Origin: Pantoea sp. Brub | GTDB taxonomy: Bacteria; Pseudomonadota; Gammaproteobacteria; Enterobacterales; Enterobacteriaceae | Direction of reading: 5' to 3' | Length of the DNA stretch: 64,000 nt | NCBI GenBank assembly: GCA_016642085.1 | Contig: VOQV01000004.1 | Coordinates: forward strand, 1 to 64,000 | Shown here: positions 56,796 through 64,000 of the stretch, piece after piece | Layout: the number at the start of each line of letters is the position of its first letter | How positions within the stretch are numbered: position 1 is the first letter of the stretch | Made by a program: the position numbers and the translations under genes | The notes under the pieces: model-generated | What the model was told of the DNA's origin: nothing | Databases searched by the model: none | What the model saw: only the letters and a program-made list of their open reading frames with translations

Positions 56796-57596
56796 ATGGA
56801 TATGACTATCTTACAAATTATATTGATATTTATAATTGCTTGTATTTCTGGCATGGGTTCAGTTTTAGATGAATTTCAATTTCATCGTCCACTAGTTGCT
56901 TGTACATTAGTTGGAGCAATACTAGGAAATATTAAATCAGGTATTGTTATAGGTGGAACATTAGAAATGATTGCTCTTGGATGGATGAATATCGGTGCAG
57001 CTCTTGCTCCTGATGCTGCTCTTGCATCAATGATTTCTACCATTTTAGTGATCGCCGGTGGACAAAGTCAAGGTGCTGGTATTGCGTTAGCTATCCCACT
57101 TGCTGCGGCAGGACAAGTTCTTACTATTATAGTACGTACTATTACTGTTGCTTTTCAACATGCTGCTGATAGAGCTGCAGAAAAAGGTAATTTAAAAGCC
57201 ATTTCATTTATTCATATTGTAGCATTGTTATTGCAAGCAATGCGTGTTGCTATACCAGTATTAATTATTGCTGTGTCAGTGAATGTTAGTATTGTTCGTG
57301 ATTTTTTTAATATCATTCCACCAGTAGTTACTCATGGTTTAGATATAGCTGGAGGGATAATAGTAGTGGTCGGCTATGCTATGGTTATTAATATGATGCG
57401 TGCAAATTATTTAATGCCTTTTTTCTATTTAGGTTTCGTTACAGCTGCATTTACTAATTTTAATTTAGTAGCATTTGGTATAATTGGAGCAATAATGTCT
57501 TTAATTTATATGCAACTTCATCCAAAATATAATCAGTCAGTAAATGTGTCTAAACATAATAAATTAAATAATGAATTTGATAATGAACTTGATTAA
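56796..57596 (+). CDS. manY: PTS mannose-specific EIIC component ManY
   Basis: ManY is the EIIC half of the membrane channel of the mannose PTS. The product is 266 residues, the E. coli length. It shows ACISGMGSVLDEFQFHRPLVACTLVGAILG, IIGGTLEMIALGWMNIGAALAPDAALASMISTILVIAGGQ and AAGQVLTIIVRTITVAFQHAADRA. The C-terminus keeps the FDNELD end seen in E. coli. It follows manX by about 70 bases and precedes manZ by eight. Confidence 0.97.
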   Translation: MDMTILQIILIFIIACISGMGSVLDEFQFHRPLVACTLVGAILGNIKSGIVIGGTLEMIALGWMNIGAALAPDAALASMISTILVIAGGQSQGAGIALAIPLAAAGQVLTIIVRTITVAFQHAADRAAEKGNLKAISFIHIVALLLQAMRVAIPVLIIAVSVNVSIVRDFFNIIPPVVTHGLDIAGGIIVVVGYAMVINMMRANYLMPFFYLGFVTAAFTNFNLVAFGIIGAIMSLIYMQLHPKYNQSVNVSKHNKLNNEFDNELD

Positions 57597-57604
57597 ATAA
57601 TTAT

Positions 57605-58465
57605 ATGAGAATTCAAATCATGAGCGAACAATTGAAATTAACAAAAAAACTAACATTAAATGATATAAGTGCTGTATTTATAAGATCTAATTTACTCCAG
57701 GGTTCATGGAATTTTGAACGTATGCAAGCACTTGGATTTTGTTTTTCTATGGTACCTGTTATTCGTCGTCTTTATTCACATAATATTGAAGAACGTAAAA
57801 AAGCAATTAAACGTCAATTAGAATTTTTCAATACACATCCATATGTTGTAGCTCCTATTTTAGGAGTAACTATGGCAATGGAAGAACAAAGAGCAAATGG
57901 AGTAAATATTGATGACAGGGCAATTAATAGTATTAAAGTAGGTTTAATGGGACCATTAGCTGGAGTAGGAGATCCAATTTTTTGGGGTACAATACGCCCA
58001 GTATTAGCAGCATTGGGAGCTGGTATTGCAATGACTGGTAATATCGTAGGTCCATTGTTGTTTTTTATTTTATTTAATGTAATTCGTGTAGTTATTCTTT
58101 ATTCTGGAATTAATTATGGATACAAAAAGGGTATTAATATAGTTAATGATATGGGTAATAATTTACTACAAAAACTTACAGAAGGATCATCTATTTTAGG
58201 TTTATTTGTTATGGGTGCATTAGTTAATAAGTGGACTCATGTTAATATTCCATTAGTAATTTCAGATATTCAAGATAGTGCTGGTAAACATGTGATTACT
58301 ACTGTTCAATCTATATTGGATCAATTATTACCAGGTATAATTCCTCTTTTATTAACTTTAGTTTGTATGTGGTTATTAAAAAATAAAATAAATGCATTGT
58401 GGATTATAATGGGATTTTTCGTCATAGGTATTTTAGGTGCTTTAACTGGTTTATTAACTTTATAG
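57605..58465 (+). CDS. manZ: PTS mannose-specific EIID component ManZ
   Basis: ManZ is the EIID membrane partner of ManY. The product is 286 residues from the first ATG, or 281 from the ATG at 57620 (MSEQLKLTKKL), which has a GAGAA sequence at suitable distance; E. coli ManZ has 283. Conserved stretches are FIRSNLLQGSWNFERMQALGFCFSMVPVIRRLY, NSIKVGLMGPLAGVGDPIFWGT, LTEGSSILGLFVMGALVNKWTHVNIP and LWIIMGFFVIGILGALTGL. Its last codons and stop lie within the left arm of a 25-bp hairpin. Confidence 0.97.
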   Translation: MRIQIMSEQLKLTKKLTLNDISAVFIRSNLLQGSWNFERMQALGFCFSMVPVIRRLYSHNIEERKKAIKRQLEFFNTHPYVVAPILGVTMAMEEQRANGVNIDDRAINSIKVGLMGPLAGVGDPIFWGTIRPVLAALGAGIAMTGNIVGPLLFFILFNVIRVVILYSGINYGYKKGINIVNDMGNNLLQKLTEGSSILGLFVMGALVNKWTHVNIPLVISDIQDSAGKHVITTVQSILDQLLPGIIPLLLTLVCMWLLKNKINALWIIMGFFVIGILGALTGLLTL

Positions 58466-58509
58466 CCAAATATTTGGGAGCAAAGCTCCCAAATATTTGG
58501 CTATAAAGT
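58457..58509 (+). terminator. 25-bp perfect hairpin overlapping the manZ stop codon
   Basis: The arms ACTTTATAGCCAAATATTTG..GAGC and GCTC..CAAATATTTGGCTATAAAGT are perfect 25-base complements around an AAA loop. The left arm includes the final Thr-Leu codons and the TAG of manZ. There is no U-run after the stem, so it may be an mRNA 3'-end stabiliser rather than, or besides, a classical terminator. Confidence 0.75.
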
Positions 58510-59579
58510 ATTTATATTTATTAAAATAAATGATATATTTTATAATTAATTTTTTATTCATTTAAACATTACATATAATTTTTAAGATTGACTAATTTTA
58601 AATATATTAAAATAACTATTAAATTAATCAGAATATTTTCTATTACATAACTAATTTTTATTATGCTATCATTCACTTAATTTATATATCCTTACAACCA
58701 TAAAATAACATACAAAAATTTTTTTAGATTAACCAATCCATTAAAACAAAACAACTAACATAAAAACTGATACTTAAATTGAATATATACAACCATGGCT
58801 GCAAATTAACAGTAAATTTTTAAATACAAGATAATGTACTTTGATGTTATATTAAAATGATTAAAAATTTTAATACATTGTTACTTTAACATATATAATA
58901 TTATTTTTTTTAGAATATAATTGTTTGAATTTAATTTAAATAATTCATCATTGATAAATAATGATATAAATTATTTATCAATCTATTCATCAAAATAAGT
59001 ATTTTAATTAATTATATACAAATAATATAATTAATATTATATATATTCATAAAATTTATTTTTTATAACACTTGACATATTATACAAACCCAAGTGTTTC
59101 TAATACTAATCAACATAAATTAATTTAATATTTAGTATTATTAATAATAAATATTAAACTAATGTTAATTTTTAGATATTATTGTCAGTCAATATATCAA
59201 TACAATAAATATCGTCGTGTTATATATATATTTATAAGTAAATTAATTATATAAGAATATTGTTAATAAAATTATTTATTTTTTATTATAATGTTTTTGG
59301 AATTTAAGTTATTAATAATGTTAATAATTTTAATTGTTTGTAATTATCAAGTAACTAATTGCTTATAATTATTTACACAACATGAAAATAAATAATTAAG
59401 TATATAGTGGTTTTTTTAAATTAATAATAAAAATATTGTATTCACATACACAAAATCATAAATTGTATATAATAATATCTATAATATTAATGAAATACTA
59501 ACTAATAATATGTTTAATATAAACTAACTGTAGTGATACTTAAATACAATAAATATTTACAAATATATGGAATAGTCAA
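58510..59579. other. Long spacer manZ/pykA, no gene seen
   Basis: About 1.07 kb without a credible gene, one of the longest gaps in the window. Many E. coli genes between manZ and pykA (for example mntP, rlmA, cspC, htpX, prc, zwf, edd and eda) are absent here. A 12-bp inverted repeat (TTGATAAATAAT / ATTATTTATCAA) lies at 58951-58981 with a seven-base loop; otherwise only AT-rich sequence and short dyads. Confidence 0.55.
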
Positions 59580-61022
59580 ATGTTACATCCTATCAGAAGA
59601 ACTAAAATTGTTATTACTTTAGGACCAGCTACTGATTGTGAAGAGACACTAAAAAAAATAATTGTTGCAGGAGCTAATGTAATAAGGCTGAACTTTTCTC
59701 ATGATACATCAAAAAATCATCAATTGCGAGCTCATAAAGTACGAAAAATTGCTAATAAACTTGGTTGTCACGTAGCAATTTTAGCTGATTTACAAGGACC
59801 TAAAATTCGTATATCTAATTTCAAAAATAATCAAGTATATCTTAACAGTGGAGATACATTTATATTAGATGCTAATTTAAATAAAGATCAAGGAGATAAA
59901 AACTGTGTTGGCATAGATTATAAAAACCTAATTTATGATGTTCAACCAGACAATATACTTTTGCTAGACGATGGAAAAATTCAATTAAAAATAATAAAAA
60001 TAAGTGATATGAAAATTTTTACTAAAATTATTGTAGGTGGTTTTATATCTAATAGTAAAGGAATTAACAAATTGAATGGTGGATTATCAGCTCAATCTTT
60101 AACTGAAAAAGATAAAAAAGATATTATTACTGTTGCTAAAATCAATGCAGAGTATTTAGCAATTTCTTTTCCAAAAAGTGGTCAGGATATCAATTATGTT
60201 CGTTCTTTAGCTCGAAATGCAGGTTGTCAAGCTAAATTAGTAGCGAAAATTGAAAGAGCAGAAGCAGTTATCAAACAAGAAACCATAGATGATATTATTT
60301 TAGCATCAGATGCAGTAATGATTGCTAGAGGTGATCTAGGAGTGGAAATAGGATATCCAGAACTAGTTGGAATTCAAAAATCTTTAATTAACAGGGCACG
60401 TAAATTCAATCGTACAATAATTACCGCAACTCAAATGATGGAGTCAATGATTAATAGTCCACTTCCCACTAGAGCAGAAGTTATGGATGTAGCTAATGCT
60501 GTTTTAGATGGTACAGATGCTGTCATGTTATCATCTGAAACTGCAATAGGTAAATATCCTATAGAAACTGTTTCTAGTATGGCTAAAGTGTGTTTAGGTG
60601 CAGAGAAAATTTCCAATATTAATACATCTAGACATAGATTAAATATTATTTTTGATAATGTAGAAGAAGCAATAGCAATATCTGCTATGTATACTGCTAA
60701 CCATTTACAAGGTGTAACTGCAATTATTACAATGACTGAATCTGGACGCATACCCTTAATAACTTCTCGTATTTTATCTAGATTACCAATCTTTGCTATG
60801 TCACGTCACCAATATACATTAAATTTGATAACATTATACCGTGGTGTAACTCCAATATTTTTTAATAGTGATAACAAAGGGGTATCAGCTGCCAATGATG
60901 CTATAAATTTATTGAAAGATCAAGGTTATTTAAACTCTGGCGATTTAGTAATTGTTACACAAGGTGATGTAATGGGAATTACAGGTACAACAAATACAGT
61001 TCGTGTGTTATGTGTCTTATAA
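59580..61022 (+). CDS. pykA: Pyruvate kinase II PykA
   Basis: Pyruvate kinase makes ATP and pyruvate from PEP. The product is 480 residues, the length of E. coli PykA rather than PykF (470). It starts [19 protein letters not shown] and has [25 protein letters not shown], the active-site helix region [41 protein letters not shown] and [21 protein letters not shown]. Neighbouring znuA and znuC also fit pykA in E. coli order. It competes with the PTS for PEP. Confidence 0.97.
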   Translation: MLHPIRRTKIVITLGPATDCEETLKKIIVAGANVIRLNFSHDTSKNHQLRAHKVRKIANKLGCHVAILADLQGPKIRISNFKNNQVYLNSGDTFILDANLNKDQGDKNCVGIDYKNLIYDVQPDNILLLDDGKIQLKIIKISDMKIFTKIIVGGFISNSKGINKLNGGLSAQSLTEKDKKDIITVAKINAEYLAISFPKSGQDINYVRSLARNAGCQAKLVAKIERAEAVIKQETIDDIILASDAVMIARGDLGVEIGYPELVGIQKSLINRARKFNRTIITATQMMESMINSPLPTRAEVMDVANAVLDGTDAVMLSSETAIGKYPIETVSSMAKVCLGAEKISNINTSRHRLNIIFDNVEEAIAISAMYTANHLQGVTAIITMTESGRIPLITSRILSRLPIFAMSRHQYTLNLITLYRGVTPIFFNSDNKGVSAANDAINLLKDQGYLNSGDLVIVTQGDVMGITGTTNTVRVLCVL

Positions 61023-62030
61023 ATTTATATTCTTATAAACTTTTCTATAACCGTTTTGCAGTATTTTAAGATTTTTAATAATGTTAATATATATTCTAAA
61101 GGATATTAAATAGAAATATTCTATTTGTTCATTTATTATACTTGTTATTTAATGATAATATATTCTTAACAAATCATCATTTATTTAATTATTTATATAT
61201 ATTTCTAATTTTGAGTAATATTATTGTCTTACAGAGAGAATAGGTATAATATTATTTACATATCTTTATTCAACGTCCTGTACTGGCTAAAGTAGCTTTA
61301 TAAATTAACAATAATTTAATAAATTGACTACTTTTCCCATAATTTTGATTTGGTAAATAATAATTCTTAATATATTTATTTTACAGAATTTATACAACAT
61401 TTAATTTTTAACTGTCATTCTTTGCATGCATTATGTCTTCCAAAATTACACTTTAAGTAATGCCAATAATAATCTATAAATAGATTACTTTATCATGAAA
61501 TATTTTTGATATTAATTGCCATTTTAGAACTAATAACATAGCAGGAATATTTACAGACAAATAATGAGTAACTATCAGTAAATATTTTTTCTAATTTATC
61601 TAAAATAAAATCTGTAATTGTAATAGGCAATAAAATTATACTTATTAATATAATAATGAATAATCAATATTTTAATTTTAAAATAAATATTTAACATTTC
61701 CGTATATATACAAAATCATTTTTTATGCATATTTTATATCAACTTATATATTGAATTTAATAAATAAAAAATGTTCATGTAATTTTTGTGTAATTTTAAT
61801 ATTTTAAAATATTGAATAAATAATTAAAAAATAAATAACTTTTTAAATATAAAAATTTATTTATTATTTTTTTAAATATTCAATATAATTTAAATATTAA
61901 ATAGTATATATGCTATGTTAAATATAAATACTGTCTTAGATAAAACAGTATTTATAATAATAAAATTATTCCATACCAAACATCAAATGCTATAAAATGA
62001 AATTTATTTAAATATATATTTGATAAAAAA
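61023..62030. other. Long spacer pykA/znuA where lpxM and mepM would be expected
   Basis: About 1.0 kb without a gene. In E. coli lpxM (lipid A myristoyltransferase) and mepM (murein endopeptidase) lie here. Short less AT-rich patches, such as around 61270-61300 and 61410-61450, could be eroded coding sequence, but I cannot match them to either protein. A terminator hairpin for znuA lies at the right end. Confidence 0.55.
61923..61956 (-). terminator. Hairpin downstream of znuA
   Basis: A 12-bp stem (TATAAATACTGT / ACAGTATTTATA) with a ten-base loop about 75 bases after the znuA stop on the minus strand, followed there by T-rich sequence. Likely the znuA terminator, possibly bidirectional. 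Confidence 0.6.
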
Positions 62031-62966
62031 TTATTTATCTAAACAATCTTTATATTGATTAGTTAATTGTAATAAAAATTCAATATAACTATTTTTGGAT
62101 AATTTTATATTCATACCTAATGGATCGAGAATTCCTTTATGTACTTTCATTCCTTTAATTATATTATCAATAATACTAGATTTAAATTGTGGTTCTGAAA
62201 AAACACAATAAACTTTTTTGTTAATTAACTGATTTTTGATATGATTTACACTATATATACCAAAATTTATTTCAGGATGATTGGTAAAATATCCAAGAGG
62301 AGATAAACCATAATATTGTTCAAAATATGCATAAGCATCATGAAAAACAAAATATCCTTTATTTTTAATATTATGCAGTCTTTTAGTAATAATATGACTG
62401 ACATTATTAATAGATTTTATAAATAGTTTTAAATTATCATCAAGTTTTCTTTTTTTATCTGGCATTATTTTTATTAGTTTATTATGGACTGCAATTGCAA
62501 TTTTTTTTGCTATTTTAGGAGACATCCATAAATGAATATTAAATAATTGTTGATCTATAGGTTTATTTAAAATATTTTTTATCGTATGTTTTTTGATATT
62601 GTCATGTTTTGTATTGTCTATTTTAATAAGTAAAGAATTGACTCCTTTGATATTTGAAATTATAAGATGTTTTTTAACAGGCACCATCATAGTAGTTTGA
62701 TTCATAAAAAAATCTAAACCAGGACCGCTCCAAACTATTAAATCGGCATTTTTAATTTTTTTTATATCTGAAGGTCGTAAAATATAATTATGTTCAGATG
62801 CACCATCAGGTACAATGACATTGATTTTAGTAACACCATCAGCAATAGCTGATACAATAAAACCTATTGGTTTTAAAGAAACTACTATATCTGCATTTAC
62901 GGACCATGTCGTTAAGATTAAAAAACATGTTTGTATAAAAACCAGTATTTTTTTGCTATATATCAT
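62031..62966 (-). CDS. znuA: Zinc ABC transporter substrate-binding protein ZnuA
   Basis: ZnuA binds Zn2+ in the periplasm and delivers it to ZnuBC. The product has 311 residues (E. coli 310). An N-terminal signal peptide ([19 protein letters not shown], cleavage near residue 25) is followed by [19 protein letters not shown]. The three zinc-ligand histidines are in [25 protein letters not shown] and [14 protein letters not shown]. The His/Asp-rich loop between the first two is almost gone, reduced to a lysine-rich segment with few histidines ([14 protein letters not shown]). The paired cysteines near the C-terminus (KVYCVF, YKDCLD) are kept. Divergent from znuC. Confidence 0.96.
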   Translation of the reverse strand: MIYSKKILVFIQTCFLILTTWSVNADIVVSLKPIGFIVSAIADGVTKINVIVPDGASEHNYILRPSDIKKIKNADLIVWSGPGLDFFMNQTTMMVPVKKHLIISNIKGVNSLLIKIDNTKHDNIKKHTIKNILNKPIDQQLFNIHLWMSPKIAKKIAIAVHNKLIKIMPDKKRKLDDNLKLFIKSINNVSHIITKRLHNIKNKGYFVFHDAYAYFEQYYGLSPLGYFTNHPEINFGIYSVNHIKNQLINKKVYCVFSEPQFKSSIIDNIIKGMKVHKGILDPLGMNIKLSKNSYIEFLLQLTNQYKDCLDK

Positions 62967-62997
62967 AATGAGTTATTTAATTTACATGAAAATTATG

Positions 62998-63020
62998 TAA
63001 TACTGATAACATCAGTATTA
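62998..63020. promoter_or_regulatory. Candidate Zur operator between znuA and znuC
   Basis: A 23-base palindrome, TAATACTGAT AAC ATCAGTATTA, with perfect 10-base arms, lies in the 72-base divergent region between znuA and znuC. Length, symmetry and position match the E. coli Zur site, though the arms differ from its consensus. No zur gene is in the window. Confidence 0.55.
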
Positions 63021-63038
63021 TTCAGTTTTATAACTTAT

Positions 63039-63779
63039 ATGTCTTTTTTAGTTAAGCTTAAAAATATATCATTAAAACATAATAATATTCAAATATTATC
63101 TGATATAAATTTTTCATTATATGAAGGTCGAATTTTAACATTAATTGGACCTAATGGTGCTGGTAAATCAACTTTAATAAAAATAATTTTAGGTTTATTA
63201 AAACCATCTTTTGGCAAAATTATTAAAAGACAAAAATTAAGAATCGGTTATGTTCCTCAAAAATTATATATAGATCCAATTTTACCAATTACAGTAAAAA
63301 GATTTATGCAGCTATCTATAAAAAATAAAAAAGATTCTAAAATTTTATTAGAATTAAAACTTGTTCACGCTGATCATTTACTTGATAGACCATTACAACT
63401 GTTATCTGGTGGGGAAATTCAACGTGTTTTGCTTGCCTTTGCATTAATAAATAAACCACAACTATTAGTTTTAGATGAACCAACACAAGGAATGGATATT
63501 CAAGGACAAATTAATTTATATAATTTAGTTAATCAACTTAGATATGACTTTAACTGTGGTATACTTATAGTTTCTCATGATTTACATTTAGTAATGGCAA
63601 AAACTGATGACGTAATATGTCTTAATCATCACATTTGTTGTTCTGGTACTTCAGAATCAGTATTGAATAATCCTGAATTTATATCAATGTTTGATATTTA
63701 TGGTGCTCAACAATTAGCTATCTATCGTCATCATCATAATTATTGTCAGGATTTTCATAATGATATAATAAAAAAATAA
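63039..63779 (+). CDS. znuC: Zinc ABC transporter ATP-binding protein ZnuC
   Basis: ZnuC energises zinc import by ZnuABC. I start at the ATG at 63039 ([16 protein letters not shown]), matching E. coli MTSLVSLENVSV and giving 246 residues (E. coli 251). The ORF track start would run back through the operator into znuA and is rejected. Walker A is [13 protein letters not shown], the signature is [13 protein letters not shown] and Walker B is [12 protein letters not shown]. The family-typical C-terminal [15 protein letters not shown] and YRHHHNY are present. znuB follows after eight bases. Confidence 0.97.
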   Translation: MSFLVKLKNISLKHNNIQILSDINFSLYEGRILTLIGPNGAGKSTLIKIILGLLKPSFGKIIKRQKLRIGYVPQKLYIDPILPITVKRFMQLSIKNKKDSKILLELKLVHADHLLDRPLQLLSGGEIQRVLLAFALINKPQLLVLDEPTQGMDIQGQINLYNLVNQLRYDFNCGILIVSHDLHLVMAKTDDVICLNHHICCSGTSESVLNNPEFISMFDIYGAQQLAIYRHHHNYCQDFHNDIIKK

Positions 63780-63787
63780 GGACTATT

Positions 63788-64000
63788 ATGTTTGAATTAT
63801 TATTACCTAGTTGGTGTGGAGGTATATTACTAGTTTTGCTAGCTGGTCCATTAGGTTGCTTTATAATTTGGCATAAATTATCTTATTTCGGCGACACTAT
63901 AGCACATTCTTCTCTTCTTGGAATTATCTTTGGAATTATTTTAGATATAAATCCTTATTTAGCTTTAATATTATTATCAGCTATGCTTGCTATCAGTTTA
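63788..64000 (+). CDS. znuB: Zinc ABC transporter permease ZnuB, 3'-partial
   Basis: ZnuB is the membrane permease of the zinc importer. The first 71 residues are in the window and align with E. coli ZnuB: MFELLLPSWCGGILLVLLAGPLGCFIIWHKLSYFGDTIAHSSLLGI, then ILDINPYLALILLSAMLAIS. The gene is cut by the window end. An AAGGA sequence precedes the ATG, eight bases after znuC, so the two form an operon. Confidence 0.95.
   Translation, partial: MFELLLPSWCGGILLVLLAGPLGCFIIWHKLSYFGDTIAHSSLLGIIFGIILDINPYLALILLSAMLAISL

Noticed and set aside
62931-63038. N-terminal extension of znuC overlapping znuA
   Set aside because: It would run through the divergent promoter and the znuA start; the ATG at 63039 matches the family.

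Overview
The window is a strongly AT-rich (roughly a quarter G+C by eye) stretch of a gammaproteobacterial chromosome of Enterobacterales type. Nearly every protein aligns by eye, at almost full length, with its E. coli counterpart. Several blocks keep E. coli order with the intervening genes deleted: uvrD-corA-metE-rmuC-tatABC; dapA-bamC-purC-dapE; talA/maeB; crr-ptsI-ptsH-cysK/ligA/yfeH/tRNA-Val-Lys/gltX/tRNA-Ala/mntH/tRNA-Arg/prmB-aroC-fabB-pdxB-truA-accD-folC-cvpA-purF-ubiX-pta-ackA; sppA/gapA; nhaB-minCDE; tsaB/yoaE/manXYZ; pykA/znuA/znuCB. Long AT-rich spacers, no mobile elements, homopolymer frameshifts and domain-trimmed proteins point to the reduced genome of a long-term insect symbiont, of the Blochmannia, Baumannia or stinkbug gut symbiont kind. 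The sequence alone does not let me name the genus.

Layout. Bases 1-8740 hold DNA repair (uvrD, 5' end outside the window), Mg2+ transport (corA), methionine synthesis (metE), rmuC and the Tat export operon. Bases 9006-13091 hold DAP/lysine genes (dapA, dapE), an outer-membrane assembly lipoprotein (bamC) and purC. An asparagine permease (ansP) follows at a place where E. coli does not have it. Bases 15610-23193 carry carbon metabolism: talA, maeB, the general PTS proteins and cysK. Bases 23805-31000 hold ligA, a YfeH-type transporter, four tRNA genes, gltX and mntH. Bases 31583-42572 are biosynthetic: prmB, aroC, fabB, pdxB, truA, accD, folC, cvpA, purF, ubiX. Bases 42610-53963 hold pta-ackA, sppA, gapA, nhaB, minCDE and tsaB. 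The end holds a truncated yoaE, manXYZ, pykA and the zinc uptake locus znuA/znuCB, cut by the window edge.

Together the genes describe a cell that takes up a hexose through a mannose-family PTS (manXYZ with ptsHI; crr also kept), runs lower glycolysis (gapA, pykA), and excretes acetate with ATP gain (pta-ackA). It makes methionine, cysteine, chorismate, lysine/DAP precursors, vitamin B6 and purines, and still has Tat export, Bam assembly and Min-based division-site selection.

No CRISPR array, phage, insertion sequence or secondary-metabolite cluster was seen, and I found no evidence of an unknown multi-gene system. The most notable signals are: two genes (uvrD and pdxB) whose frames are each broken at an 11-A tract and would both be restored by one extra A; unusually long perfect hairpins after manZ and after tRNA-Ala; a probable Zur-type palindrome between znuA and znuC; and several proteins that have lost a defined domain or their normal start codon (UvrD, YoaE, PtsI, YfeH).
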